From positions 15,744,895 to 15,808,894 of the forward strand of contig CM060853.1 of the NCBI GenBank assembly GCA_030737835.1: 64,000 nucleotides of DNA, written 5' to 3'. Both the position numbers and the translations under genes were made by a program. The stretch is from Acorus gramineus. Its lineage: Eukaryota > Streptophyta > Magnoliopsida > Acorales > Acoraceae. The notes beneath the pieces are model-generated. The model was not told the origin of the DNA and searched no databases. It worked only from the letters and a program-made list of their open reading frames with translations. Shown here in pieces: positions 11,735 through 24,216 of this stretch. Position 1 is the stretch's first letter. Every line of letters starts with the position of its first letter.

Positions 11735-11744
11735 CTATATATAA
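11735..11744 (+). promoter_or_regulatory. TATA box of the BAHD pseudogene
   Basis: CTATATATAA lies 49 bp before the ATG at 11784, a normal distance allowing a short leader. The paralogue at 24391 has CTATATAG at 24346-24353 in the same relative place. Confidence 0.55.
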
Positions 11745-11783
11745 TGATCACAAACCAAGCACTCAAAAAAACAATAAAAAACC

Positions 11784-13750
11784 ATGGAAGGACTTCCTCG
11801 CAGTGATAGATCAATCAGAGTCATCAATGTCACCAAGGTCTCCGCATCCCCTCAAAAACTCTCCATATTTGATCAATTCATGGCATCCTCTCCACCCATC
11901 AAGGTCCTCCTCTTCTTCCCCACAGACTCACTCGACTTTCCCTTCGTCATTGCCAAGCTCAAGAACTCAATTTCCAAGGCTTTAATGCACTTCCACCCTC
12001 TCACAGGCAGACCCGTCTGGTCTCCGGACTCCAACAAGTTTGAGATCACCCATGACATCATTGGTCAGTCATCCACGGTTTCCATAGAAGCCGAGTGTGA
12101 TGAGGACTTCGGTCTCCTCGTCAAGTCCGACGTGCATGACGTGCGGGTTTACGGTGAGCATGTGTCGGATTTGAAGAATGTTGAAGGCGGGGCTGCGATG
12201 GAGATGGTGTCGGTGCTGGTGACCGGATTCAGAGGTGGGGGTTTGGCGATCAGGGTGTCAGATGCATCACGTGGTCGTCGATGGGCGCGCTTACTGGAGC
12301 TTCATGAAGTCTTGGGCGGAGATTTGTCCGACCGGCCTAGAGTTGGTGGCGGTGCCCCTCTGCTGGACAAGTTGGCGGTGAGAGAGCCCGATGAACTCAC
12401 CAGGCTTTATTTAAAGATGGCTCAGTTGTCCTCTTCAACGGTAATTAAGGTTTTCATAATGAGTGTAAATTTAGTTACTAGAAGACTGGTTTGCGGTTGA
12501 TTTTAAATTTTTTTTTTAATACAGTTAGATATTCAATGATTATTGCTAGTTATAACTGAATATATGAAGGAAAAAAGTCTCTAATAAAATAAATAACAAA
12601 AATGTGTGCATTTATAATGAGAATATACATTTCTGTTATAAACTAAATAAAATACACACACAAGTATATATAAACAAAGCAAATAAGCATGTAGAGAAGA
12701 GAAGTAGAGAGAGGTATCTTATTCATCAATTGTTGGTTATGGAATACAAGGCAATGCCTCTCTATTTATAGGTCTCTAAGAAGAAATCCAAAGATTGAAA
12801 GTAACAAGATATAAGAGGTGGGGGTATATAATGGGATGTTAAAGAGGTGGGGGTTAGGGATGTGAAGAGTGGAGGTTATGGAGAAAGTAGTGAGAGTTAT
12901 GGGTGGTGGTTATCCACCGTATTCACAACAATTTCGTGTTTATACAAAAATATGTATTTATTAGACGAATATTATTTAGCAAAAAATGCTAAAGGGAGTC
13001 TTGAATTCAAACATAGCGGATCTCATCAGCACCTACTGAATCCGTTTCAAAATAACTATATGTTTTTCACAGGGAAGAAGCGAGGACTCCAACAAGTCTC
13101 CTCTTTCACATGGCCCCCTCCTAACTCACAAGACTTTCCTACTGAAACAGTCATTCATACAAGCCTTGAAAGACCGAGCCACATCAAACTTCAAAGACGA
13201 CGATGGCGGCTTGACCAACGTGTCATCTTTCATCGTCGTATGTGCCCACACGTGGGTCTATTCAACGTAGGCTCGAAGATTCCCCCACCATGAGAAACCC
13301 ATATTTTATTTCATGGTTGATTGCAAGTCCCTCCTCCGCCCACCCCTCCCGAAGAATTAATTCGGCAATGTCGTGACGCCTTGTTTCATAGAAGTAGAGG
13401 CGTCCCAACTGTTGGGCAAGAACGGGCTCGCGTTCGCGGCGGCGATGATTCAAAGCGTGGTTCGGAGCGCCATGAAAGACCCTCTGAAGGACTGCGATGC
13501 CTGGCCGGTTTGGTTGGCAAAAATGAAGGAACCGTCACGGGCCACAGTCAATGTGGGGTCGTCGCTGAAGTTCATGAAGTATGAGACTGATTTTGGGTGG
13601 GGGGAGCCGGAGAGGATGGAACATGTGCACAGGGACACGGCAGGCACATTGGTTTTGGACGATGCGAGGGACGAAATGGGCGGTTTTCAGGTCTGCGTGG
13701 TGCTTCCTCCATTGCAGATGGATGAGTTCTCCACTCTCTTCATGAATTAA
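11784..13750 (+). pseudogene. BAHD acyltransferase pseudogene (first copy)
   Basis: This is a paralogue of the intact gene at 24391-26367, alignable along its full length. Exon 1 runs 11784-12440 (start MEGLPRSDRSIRVINVTKVS, donor gtaatt at 12441). Exon 2 runs about 13073-13750 after a ttttcacag acceptor, so the intron is about 632 bp. Three kinds of damage are visible. First, one extra base near 12260 and two extra bases near 12345-12357 shift roughly 30 codons out of frame, exactly across the catalytic HxxxD, which survives only in the wrong frame. Second, exon 2 has an in-frame TAG at 13268-13270. Third, it has an in-frame TAA at 13358-13360, where the relative has a Tyr codon before FGN. 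The downstream DFGWG region is still readable (TDFGWGEPERM, about 13590). A functional enzyme is excluded on this evidence. The decay looks moderate, since most of both exons still reads correctly. Confidence 0.9.
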
Positions 13751-13904
13751 TTAATGGCTTTTTGAGCCTGTTATGGAAGCTCTGTGGTTTTTTTTTGGAG
13801 GTGTTGCTTGTTTGAAATTTGTTTTTCTCATTTTAGTAAAATGGAGCAGTAATTTTTTTTTTTTTTTTTTTTTATGAAATGATAGGAATAAAACTTAATT
13901 TTAT

Positions 13905-14420
13905 TCAAATCAATGCTAAACATATCCAAGGTAGCAAAAAAGGGTAGATGAGGAATCTACACAATACAGAGAAACATAATAAAACTACTCCACCACAATT
14001 TTGCCCCCAATGACTAAAACCTTCCTTGCCCCCGCATAAGCAAGTCCCCAATTCTTGATAAAATTCACCAGTGAATCCCAAGTTTTCAATATATACACTA
14101 GTGTTACAGAATATTTGGTGGTTGCGGGCTAAACACACAATCCAAAGCACGACAAGTACAAAGGATCGAGAAATTTTACCCGTCACACTACGATCTCCCT
14201 TTAGCTTTAGACTTCTACTTGCATCCCAAAGGCCATCAAGAGTGTCAAACCCGTTTGATATCCCCATCGGTTCCTTCAGGTGTCTCCACAGCAACCCCAC
14301 CAAGGGACATTCAAGAAAGAGATGGATCACTATCTCCTCCGCCGACGCACACAAAGAGCAAGTTTTGTCATCGTTCGGGGCCCATTTGGCTCGGTAAACC
14401 TTCGTAAGAATCCTCTCCTG
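13905..14420 (-). pseudogene. LINE ORF2 C-terminal zinc-binding domain remnant
   Basis: The open frame reads CASAEEIVIHLFLECPLVG, matching the second half of the zf-RVT pattern (C-x3-EE-x3-HLF-x2-CP). The upstream bases to 14420 continue the same frame with a KWAPNDDKTCSLCAS-like segment supplying the first cysteines. A conserved W-x2-W-like stretch (LWRHLKEPMG) and an ARNHQIF motif near the middle fit the usual W-x-x-RN-x-x-IF segment. It follows that this is the very end of a LINE polyprotein, not a host gene. Confidence 0.65.
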
Positions 14421-14942
14421 GTTGATTTGCTACATTAAAGAACGAACATTCAGAGGGATCTTTGGGTGCCATATCTACCGAGCCTTCGAAGTGATGGAAT
14501 CAACGTGAGACCGCTCTCTATGCCACTAGTCATAGCAGTCTCACACGGTGCATGAATGACAAGCTCGTGGCCTCCAACACACTGAATCGGGCAGCCCTTC
14601 AGTGAGAGTGACTGAATATAATTCTCGCAGCAGATCAGTGAACATATAGGCCGACTCACCCACCCCCCCGAGTGTCGCCTAAACAAACCAACTATACCAC
14701 ATTCTCAAGGATCACCTCCTTCACCACCGCCTTTTTGCATAGGTCGTTCAACCCCGAGGATTCCAACAAAGAGCCTTATACATTAACATAACAAAAAAGA
14801 AAAGACACCCCCCCCCCCCCCCCCAAGAAACCAACACTCAGCACAAGGCGCCTACACCAAGGGCTCCTCCGCCACCTCGTCCAGTGGAAATGCCACCTCT
14901 TGGTCAGAGTGGAAGTCTCCTTTGATTGAGGTATCTACATAA

Positions 14943-15125
14943 TTCATCCCCACTTTCTAAACATGAGAAACTTCGAGAGAGTCCCTGAAACCCCTAGTCT
15001 CCATGGTCTGATCATCCAAATCAAGCCTCTCATAGTTCATCCCCACTTTCTAAACATGAGAAACTGCTGGAGAGTCCCAGAAACCCCTAGTCTCCATGGT
15101 CTGATCATCCAAATCAAGCCTCCCC
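14943..15125. repeat. 93 bp tandem duplication inside the LINE
   Basis: Two copies of about 93 bp begin at 14943 and 15036 (ttcatccccactttctaaac and onward). They share gagagtccc(t/a)gaaacccc and ctccatggtctgatcatcca and differ at a few bases. The duplication lies between the ORF1 and ORF2 remnants. Confidence 0.85.
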
Positions 15126-15796
15126 TGGCTCGGGTGACCTCGGAGATTGGATGGGGGAGGAAGAAGGCGAGGGCTGTCGAACCACCGAATCTAACTCATT
15201 GCCATCGGAGAAGTTCAAGTCCTCCTCAAGAAAAACCTCCCCTTCCATTGAGATCGAACTCGAAGGGAAGTAATAACTAGTACCCGAAGCCAAAATTAGG
15301 GGGCTTCTAGCCAAAAACACATATGTAGGGCAATTTAAACTTCCTACAATGATGGACTTAATTTTATATTTTTTAAATGGGCTTGGTTGAAAATTGGATC
15401 CTTCGTTAGACCCACAGATCATAGAGTTCAGGTCCAAGAGTCCATAACCGAATGGCCCACCCCAGAAACAAGCCTATGAGGTGAAGAGCCGGACACAGGG
15501 CCCACGGGACGAAAGGGTCCGCCCAAGAGTTTAGATCAATTTCAAATTCTACCCCATGATAGACCACCCCCTGCACTGTCTGTAAGAGACTGAGACAAGT
15601 GTCCCTCCCTCTTGACCCTTGAAAGATGATCCACATGGAGTGAGGACGTGGTGTTCCTAAAAAGTCTTATCTGTCCTCCCTCGCTTACCTTTTATGTGAA
15701 ACGTTCTTGCAGCTGATGAAACTGGGGAGATAGACTTCCTTTTGGAGAGAGGAGAAGGTCGTCGTTAGAATCGTCCAATGTTGTCCTCACCATCTG

Positions 15797-16229
15797 CCCC
15801 TTCGTGACTGATTGACAATGCCGAGGAGCTGGTACGACAACGACCATGTTAGGACTCTGATCACGTGACTCCCCACCAACCGATCCTCCCCCCTAGGAAG
15901 TGTGTCGGTGATGCCCATCCCCTACGGCATTTGCTGTCGTTGCGAGGAGAACGGGCCTACCCCTAGAGACCTTCCATCCGTCGACATCCGCATCCCCTGC
16001 ATCGAAACAGCCCCTTCGTGACTGATTGACAATGCTGAGGAGCTGGTACGACAACACCGACCATGTTAGGACTCAGATCACGTGACTCCCCACCAACCAA
16101 TCCTCCCCCCCAGGAAGCGTGTCGTGATGCCCATCCCCTACGGCATTTGCTGTCGTTGCGAGGAGAACGGGCCTACCCCGAGAGACCTTCCAGCCATCGA
16201 CATCCGCATCCCTTGCATCAAAACAGCCC
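15797..16229. repeat. 214 bp tandem duplication inside the LINE
   Basis: A unit starting ccccttcgtgactgattgac occurs at 15797 and again at 16011, a period of 214 bp. The copies differ by a few substitutions and short indels (for example acaacgacc versus acaacaccgacc). On the - strand this lies within ORF1-like sequence. Confidence 0.85.
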
Positions 16230-16329
16230 AACAAGCAACCCCCCTGACCGCCTCCGCATAAGAACGGCTGGCTGCCTGGTCCACCATGGACACTTTTACT
16301 TCCACCTCCAAACCTCCCAGGCTCGCGAG

Positions 16330-16780
16330 GATCTTAGAAGGGGGGGGGGGGGGGGGGTGGCGGCGTCCTGTGGTTAATCCAGGCAAATACCTTCAACATG
16401 GGAAAGTCCTCGTCACTATCCAGGATTTTGACAAACTCAAGGAGATAAGCAAAACCTGAGATGATCTTCCTAAGAACCCCCTCAGTCCGCCAACCGAGGG
16501 GGATGCCCTTGAGAACAAGTTCGACCCTCCAGACTTCCTCCTTAAGCACCCTAGTGGAGAAAACACATTTCCAGAGTAGGATAGAACCTCCTCCACAAGA
16601 AGATGGTCCTCCCAGAGCATTATCTCCCTTGCCGCCCAAGTAGGAACCTGGATAAGGACCTCGCCTCTACAGAGTCCCCATGCTTGACGGATATCCATAC
16701 CTTTCCACCTTGTTTGATGCCGAAAAATAATGTCGCATGTAGAAGGAGCCTCCAAACTTTCCCACACTGCCATCACACTC
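16330..16780 (-). pseudogene. LINE ORF1 remnant (DUF4283-like)
   Basis: Two overlapping minus-strand frames together read a pattern of this family. One contains WKGMDIRQAWGLCRGEVLIQ. The other contains VWRVELVLKGIPLGWRTEGV and LRKIISGFAYLLEFVKILDS, which fits the W-x-x-L-x-G-[IL]-P-x2-[WY]...I-x-S-x-x-G pattern of DUF4283 proteins encoded by plant LINE ORF1. A frameshift separates them, and a G-run at about 16339-16357 interrupts the 3' end. The family call is by motif only. Confidence 0.45.
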
Positions 16781-17404
16781 TTATTTTGGCCACCACCTCC
16801 TCAGTCCAGTCCACCTCCACTAACTAGGAATCGGAGAGGGTTGCTTTGGAATGAAAGGAATCGTCGAGGGCCCGCTCCCCTTGTAACTAGAGCTCCGGCA
16901 ACCCCAACATCCACAAGCCCAGCACCTGGGCGGCTCCCTATAAGTCATAGCCCAGTGGCCGGTACCCAATTACTGAAAATATCTCCCCTTCAGACCCATT
17001 AGCAATGGGTTACTCTAAGGGCGTTGGCCCAGACGCTGGTGGTCGAAATCACCACCAGCACCTCCCCAATCAGTCCCTCAATGTCTTTTGCCTCTAGCTA
17101 CCACCTGCCATTCACCCTAGCTTCCTTCCATCCCGACCTCTAGCTCCTCTTGTGCTAAAGGGAAACTCTCACGATACCCAGATCTCCGAACCACTTTTCG
17201 CACCACTGCCTCCCCGTTCACCGTTGTTGACTCCATGAAACGCTTGGCCACTGCCACCGCCTTCGCCCTCCTGCTCCCACTCCCGCCACCACCTTCTCTG
17301 CTCCTACTCCAGCTCCCAAGTTCCATTAACATTCAACTTGTGTATTATAACGTTATTTATAAAAATGAACTTTTTTTTTTGAATTTTTTTTATCTGTTTG
17401 ATGC

Positions 17405-17597
17405 TCATTTGGTTAAAGGATTGAGAGCTTAAATCATTGAAAGATATTTTGTGCTTTTTAGGCTCTTATATTGTGAATTTTTTGAAACAAGCTTAAGTTT
17501 GAATTAATGTAGTTAGAGCTGCCTGATTGGATCAAAATCCATATAGAAAAAAATTGAATGGTAAGGAAGTAGTTTGTATGACAAATTTGGATAATTC
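17405..17597 (+). repeat. 3' flank of the BAHD pseudogene locus, inverted copy at 560-770
   Basis: It matches the reverse complement of 560-770 over about 190 bp and ends at ggataatt near 17597, where the next repeat begins. It marks the point where host sequence resumes after the LINE. Confidence 0.65.
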
Positions 17598-17598
17598 C

Positions 17599-18372
17599 TG
17601 TTGAAGAGGTATTTTTCCTCTTCAATCAAAACAATCAGAGCCTCCCTCTTGAATCCGAACCCGTTTGAATGTGGATCCTACACTAAAAAAGAAACTAAGG
17701 GGACACCGGTGTGGTGCCAACCAAAGGGACTCCGAAGAGATGTATCAGTATGGGAATTTAAAGGATAATCTCACTATAAAGGTGGCTTGTAGGCAAATGA
17801 AAGTTAGATACCTTGATTTGTTCATCACCTCACCTTTTATAGGGTTCATGGGCCAGATAGCCGTTGCTACCGACTTAATAGCCGTTGTATCAATTCTCCC
17901 TTAATGGTTGTTTAGTGGGAGAGTTTTGTGGTAACTGCCTTGTTTTATTATAGCTAAACGTGTATTTAATTACCTAAGTTTGGTGGGTAATGTGTCTTAA
18001 TTATCCACCTGACAGTTACAAGCGTTATGGGTGTTTGACCGTTTTCGAGGTCCTGCTCGTGGTCCTGATCTGGTCGATACACGTAGTCCTGCTCGGTGTG
18101 CACTTGGATATTACTTCACGAAGTGTGACCATCCAACCAGAGCAGTTAATCTGGTTGTGTCTCACTTGCTCAGGGTGGCATTCAGCTATGAGGTGTAAGG
18201 CCGCCTGACCAGACCTGGTTTATCTAGTCGTGTCTCACCTACTAGGGAGTGCCTATTCGGTATTTCGATTTTAAATTTGGGTTCTCATATGTCGGATATG
18301 GTGACTCATACCTGTTTAAGCCCTGATATGTGTCGTCTTTTGATATGGTGCAGATTTTTTCCTCCACATCTG
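17599..18372 (+). mobile_element. LTR-like segment
   Basis: It starts tgttgaagaggtattttt exactly where the duplicated flank is interrupted, and ends near ctccaca (about 18372). The composition (ctcgtggtcctgatctggtc, ggtcctgctcgtgg) is unlike the surrounding AT-rich DNA. No matching target duplication or internal coding domain was found, so this is only a suggestion based on the interruption and the TG...CA ends. Confidence 0.3.
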
Positions 18373-18487
18373 CGTATTTATTTATTAGTTTTTTTGAAAA
18401 AGTTAAATCTTACATGCTACCATCACTTTCATTAGTAAAAATAGGTTATAAGTCCGAATTGAGAATGAGAGAATACTAAAAATAATT

Positions 18488-21207
18488 CACAACAAAAAAA
18501 AATAGCATGAGCGACAAACACACGTCACCTTTCGCGACGGACCTAGGCCGTCGCATATTCGCAACAGCTTGGAGCCGTCGCCTGATGCATGTTAAAGCCA
18601 TCGCATATGGGAGACAGACTTGGGCAGTCGATAAAGGTAATAAAAATAATTTAACGTGTTGTTGGATAATATCGTTATGGATTCTACGTGTTACACCAAC
18701 AAAAATCCTTGGCGAACGCAGACCTCCCCTTTTCAGTTTTCACCCAAAAGAAAAACAAAACAAAAAATGAAAATTGTTGCCGCCAATCTCATTGTCGAAC
18801 CCCTCCATAGTAGTTCCTCCTTTGTCAGTGATCCTGTCGCTGACCCCCTTCGCGCCGATCCCCCTCTACCGCTGATCCCATCGTCGATCCCTGTTCACCG
18901 CTGATCCCACCATCGATCCCCTCCCCAATCAATCCCCACTGATCCCGTCACTGATCCCCACTGCAGCTGCTCCGCCTTTGCTGCTGATCACTTTGCCGAT
19001 CCCCTCCACAGCCCCCTCGTGAGGCCATGCACCGAGGATCCCTGCCTCACTAACGGTATTGCTTCCTCTCCTCTTTTTGTCTTCCGGATCATCTGTGATT
19101 TGATCTTCCTATGATTGTCATTGACAGGCCTTCTGAGTTCTGAGAAGAGGTAGTACAAAACATGGATATAACTAATTTTGTTGGTTTAGTTATATCAATT
19201 GTGATTATCACATATATAATTTGTATATATAAGTGTTTATCATTCATTTAATTTTTAAATTTTTTGTGATAAAATCCTCATTTTCTATTGCATTTTTTTT
19301 TCTCCAACATGTTATTCTTAGTGAGGAGACACACCTTCTCTCATCATGGGTAATGCATGATTCGAGTAGTGTGAATTGGTGCTTTTAATATGGTTATGTT
19401 GTTTTGAGGGTGTTTTATTTTATAAACCTTTGTATGGTTTCCCTTGTCTCCTTTAATTTTGATGGCTTTCTAATTATTTTATTTTCTTATTTCGTTTCAT
19501 GATTTATTTTCATTTTCCGTATTTTGTTTCAGGAGTTGGATCCATCCTTCTCAACATCCAGATGGAATAAAATTACACAAGAAAATAGCTCTTAGCAATC
19601 CTTTAATGAAAGTAAGTTATGGGAACAATTTAATGACTCTTCGTAGGACTTCTAATTTATTTATTTGATCATTCATTTTGTACACCTCTAACTCATGCTC
19701 AAACTATCTGTTATTTGTTTCCCTTCAGTAGTCCGGTTCCAATTCATTCTTTATAATCATGATTGACTATCCTCAAATACATGCCATAGAGTTTCTACAT
19801 GACTTACTATTTATGATTCCTTGATTTTATTTTCAATGTTGTGTTTTGCATACACACCCATCTCAGACTTGCTTTATGTCATCGATTGGTCTTCATGTTC
19901 ACCATTCTTATCAGGTGATTCTAGAAGCCTATTATTATCATTTAAAGCCTTCTCATTGTTTAGCTTCTACAAAATGTATTTACCAATCTTGTCTATTTTT
20001 ATTTAATTTATGTGTTGGATTGCCTGAAATAAAATTGACAAATTAGAAATGTGCATCCAATTATGGATTTAGGAGTGAACTTTATGGGAGTTGTTTTGGT
20101 TGCTTAATGATGGTGCTTTGTGTTTATGATTGCTTAATGAAGGAACTTATGACTTGTATTCCTTTCAAATCATATTTTTGGGATACCATGATATGTTTTT
20201 ATATAAATATCTTTGAGTTATGATACTTTTTTGCAGGTTGTTTAATATTTTGCGTATGAATATATAATGGCACCACTTGACAAATGGAATAAGGAGAAAA
20301 CAAAAATCAAACCATGGTTGGATGAATTTTACAAGAAAATAACCCGCTTGTCCGCATGAGTTAGTTAAACTTTGTACATATGGAAGGAAGAATATTTGTT
20401 CTAAGTGGAGTATTCTATTATTGAAGTTTATTTTTATGGTTAATGGCGTTTCCTTTATATACTTGTGTTTATTTGATCACCTCCATCCATATAAGTAGTT
20501 CCATGCCATCTCTCCTTGAAACACATCATCTACTAAATATGTTTAATTTCATTGATTTTATAGTCCATCTCAGCACAAGAAACTATATTGTTAATGTTTG
20601 ATGGGCTAAATGTGCTAGCTTATTGCTTAATCATGATTATAGTACTATGCCATCATTTATTTCTTTCACATCATATTTTTTGGGATACCATTATAGGTTT
20701 TATATAACATATATACTTAGAGTTTGATTTATTATCTTTTTTTTGTGTGCAGGTCTGCTGTTTATTATTTTGTTTCAAAGTACATGGATACCACTTGCCA
20801 AGCCAGTGAAACGAAAAAGTAAAAAATAAAAAACCAAGCTATGATTGGTTAAATTTTAGAAAAAAGTACCATCATTGTTAGAACATTTTCCATATAAATT
20901 AGTCAAATGTGCATTTTTAAGTGTACAAAAGGATGAACATTTGTTCTTAATGAAAGTATTTTGTTGTTGGAGTTTTTAATTTAATTTTTTCTAAATTTAT
21001 TTATGAAATTATATCTAGTTTGGGCTTGTATGAGATGAATGGTAATAAATATTGAAATGAATGTTCTTTTTATGTGGATGTTTCTTGAAAATAATTAAAT
21101 ATACATGTTTTAGAATAAAAAAATGTTGTTGAATTATCAATAGCGACGGATATATTCCGCCACTAAAAGGTCAATTAACAATTTTGAACCAATAGCAATG
21201 TATAGTG
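18488..21207. mobile_element. Possible non-autonomous CACTA-like element
   Basis: The left end reads cacaacaaaaaaaaatagca, then repeats of gcgacgg/ccgtcgc (18510-18620) like the subterminal repeats of the CACTA element at 44662. Near the right end gcgacggatatattccgcc (21144) precedes a terminal tagtg at 21203-21207. The 3 bp flanks (att and tgt) do not match, so the limits are tentative. Inside, 18800-19010 is a C-rich run of (c)gctgatccc-type minirepeats. No transposase is present. Confidence 0.35.
20150..20975 (+). repeat. Diverged direct duplication inside the CACTA-like element
   Basis: Blocks at about 20150-20420 and 20655-20975 align in order: tgggataccat, ttttatataa, ttttgcagg or gtgcagg, gtacatggataccacttg or atggcaccacttgaca, gaacatttgttctta or gaatatttgttcta, and gttggagttt or attgaagttt. 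Both copies have an ag before an atg-containing block, so an old exon with its 3' splice site may have been duplicated. No long frame survives. Confidence 0.5.
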
Positions 21208-21511
21208 TGTCCTTAATTCTGCAATCGTGACACCTCCCCTCCCACCACATGTTTTGGGTGACCGTGTGCACCAAGAGACCCGGGCTAATCTAAGCCTCAT
21301 ACTGAGATCCATTCTGGATGGCCCGTGGATCGAGCTTGAGCCTCAAAAGCCTGATGCCCGGGTTTCGAACTGTATATCTGTTTGATTTGTTGCTTGTGAA
21401 AGAATGTCAACACCACCACTTTAATGATTCACCATCAAACGTTTGCAATTGCATAACATATTCATTTATAGATGGTAGAAAGGCCTCGTATCCGATGATC
21501 GAAGGTGTTTA

Positions 21512-23100
21512 TTAGAAGAGCTTTGCTATACATGTCCCATTATATAAGCCCCACTCATATGTTCCATGACATGTCAAATTTTTATTTGCTGTCTAGTTAA
21601 CTTTAACAAAAGGGCAAAAAAATAAAGTACCACATTATCCCTATTTAAATCACATGTTCACATGTTAAATCCTATTTTTGTGTACGGTTTCTCCTCCCTA
21701 AACACATCCCAAAAAAATTTAACCTTTTTTTTAAAAAAATCAACACTTAAAAAAATCATTTCGGCCAACCTGCTCATCTTCGACAAACGGTACTGGATTC
21801 CTTTTGTCGCTCTCTATCATATAAGAGGTGGTTCGACTACCTTTTCAATCCTCCATTGGATTCCACCTTTTTTGACCTTCATGTAATTAACTTTTAACGA
21901 AACACTAAGATCAAATAAAAAAATGTAATGCATAAATATATTACACAAATAATGCATAAATGATAAGATTAGTTTTAAAATATATTACACAAATAATGCA
22001 TAAATGTTCATATTAGTTTAAAAATGTAACACAACCATATGCCAATATAACATTAAAACACTATAAAATCCTCCAAAAAACTTATTTAACATCGAACACC
22101 AGATTCAAAGAAAAAATTGTAAACAAAAGCGAGATCAAAGGCTACTATATTTAATATCAAACAACATATTCAAGAAAAAATTGCGAATGTAACTTGAGTT
22201 AAAATTCAAAATCCATATAAAAAGTTAGTTACATTCACAAATTCATGAAGCTAGTTACAAAATTCAATACAAACATCCATATAATAGTTAGTTACATTCT
22301 CTGTCACATGGGTATGCATATGTAACTAACATTCAAATGTTAAACAACGGATATGCCGTATTGAAAAGTATATTTGACATACAAAAACAACCAGAATTAA
22401 CATTAAAAAACAGGAAAAATGAAACAATTGAAAAACATATAATAAAACAAACACCACACCTGAATCGGCAGACATTTCAATGGTAGCCAAACTAATCTTT
22501 TTTTTTCAATCAGATTAGACACTTAAAAAAGTCGTCCAAAAAATCAAATCCAATTGTAATCTCAAAAAAAAAAATTCTGAAATTTATCAAAAAAATGAAG
22601 CTCTTGATTCAATTATGAGCGTTCAAATGTGATACAGTCAAAAAAGGAAAAAAAATCGCAATTGAATGCCCCTCACACACGGTTCCAAAGAAGGCAGTAT
22701 TAACCGTTTGCATTAATTTCGTTTGAGAAGTTACTAAAAATGGAATAATATGACTCATAGTTCCACTATGATCATATTAAGAATCGATTGAAATGTAACT
22801 GATTGGGAACAACTCTTTAGCAAATGTAACTAACTATTAGAACAAATTGTAAATAGCCTTAAAAAAAAAAAATTCACGAAAATGAATGGATGATTCAAAT
22901 GTTAAAATTAAAAAAAGGAAAAAAAAACATATTTGAATGCCCAGACGCGTGATTCTAGAAATTAATTACCGTCCCATTTTCTCAACTGCCCTATTAATTA
23001 CAGTGAATATTAACAATAACACTTAAAGGGTATTTTGGGTAATCCAATCCATACCATATCATGGGACTTACAGGGGCCTACGAAATTAGGCTTGTCAATC
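21512..23100. mobile_element. ATGTAAC-motif element, copy A
   Basis: The left end is gctatacatgtcccattata with aagccccac nearby. The right end is gggtattttgggtaatccaa then a block ending aggcttgtcaatcattttc. The two ends are roughly inverted (both contain an AAGCCCC and a CCCATGA-type word). The same left and right ends flank copy E at 55030-57060. The interior has many atgtaac/gttacat words (for example 22180-22330 and 22795-22860), including caaatgtaactaactattag, which is identical in copy E. Non-coding; a MULE-like non-autonomous element is my best guess. Confidence 0.55.
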
Positions 23101-23584
23101 ATTTTCTTTATTGGAATTTAGAATTTTTAATTTTTTAACAAACTCTAATGTTATATTTTTGGAGAATGTTAATGAGCCATTATGTTCGTAGTTATTATAT
23201 TCTTAAATATTTCTCTTTTACTTATTTTTCTTCTCCAATTTTAATTTTCTCCTTTTTTTTAGATTACTCTTCATAAGTTTCACCTTATACAACTATAAGT
23301 AGAGTCTTTGGACCCATTAGGATGTTTTAGTAAACAATCAATTTTTTAAAATTTCAGTCACTTTTGAAAAGCATTCTTTAAGACTTTTGAAACGTTAGAA
23401 TTTTATCGAAGAAAAGTTTGAATGACCACTTCTCTAGATATATAGGATAATAAAACTTTTATTTTAATCTAAAAAATTAATCATCTCATTGGTTTAAAAT
23501 TGGCTTTGTTATAAATTTGGTAAACACTCTTTATTTATTATCTACAGTCTCATCCTATATATGGTCGGGACCATGCTCCAACAC
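23101..23584. other. AT-rich spacer
   Basis: No gene, repeat end or regulatory motif recognised. Confidence 0.4.
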
Positions 23585-24140
23585 TAAGCCTGTCAATTAT
23601 CTTAAAAAAAATATCAGTATCATATCCGAATCTGTATATGAAAATTTTAAAAATATTTGATATCTGAAAAATTTGTATATATATATGAAAAAATTATCTG
23701 TATTCGAAATTTTTTGAATCTGATACGGATATGCCCCTATGCGACCAGAAAAATATCTGTATCCGAAAATATTATTATTTATTTAATTATATATTTAATT
23801 TTTTAGGATTAATATAAATTTTTATTTTTATTTTTACTCTAAAGCGTGTAATATTTTATGTATATACTTAGATTTTATATTTTATACTAGATAATTATTA
23901 GATTTTTTTACATATTTCATATATTAGATATATAATTTTTTTTTTTTGATATTAGATCTTTGGATATTTTAATCATTCCATATTCATTTGAATTTTCGGA
24001 TATTTTGGATAATCATCTATATCCGAATCCTAATTTTTGGATGGATACTTACTCTAAATATTCATATCGGATACAGATATTTTTTTTAGATATCCAATTC
24101 AGATAAGAATACGGATATGGACATATTCGATCCAGGTCGT
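23585..24140. mobile_element. MITE-like repeat rich in atatccg words
   Basis: Between gcctgtcaattatctt and tcgatccaggtcg the sequence is full of atatccgaat, ggatac and gatatcc words in both orientations. A related stretch is at about 37870-38115. This is typical of hAT-derived MITE relics in plants. A target duplication was not found, so limits are approximate. Confidence 0.35.
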
Positions 24141-24216
24141 CCGATTAACTGGCTTATTCAACACCATGTAAATCATAAAACCTGAGATTGTCTTCTTGCT
24201 TTGAGAAGGAAAAAAT

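Larger units (their letters stand above)
13853..17340 (-). mobile_element. Decayed LINE (L1-type) with poly-A tail, minus strand
   Basis: The poly-A tail appears as a T-run at about 13853-13873 on the + strand, directly downstream of the BAHD pseudogene. Reading up the - strand come a zf-RVT end of ORF2 (13905-14420), a middle region with two tandem duplications, and ORF1-like sequence near 16330-16780. The core reverse transcriptase and most of the endonuclease are not visible, so the element is internally deleted as well as frameshifted. No target duplication was identified. The 5' limit near 17340 is set where the host flank shared with 560-770 resumes (17405). Confidence 0.65.
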
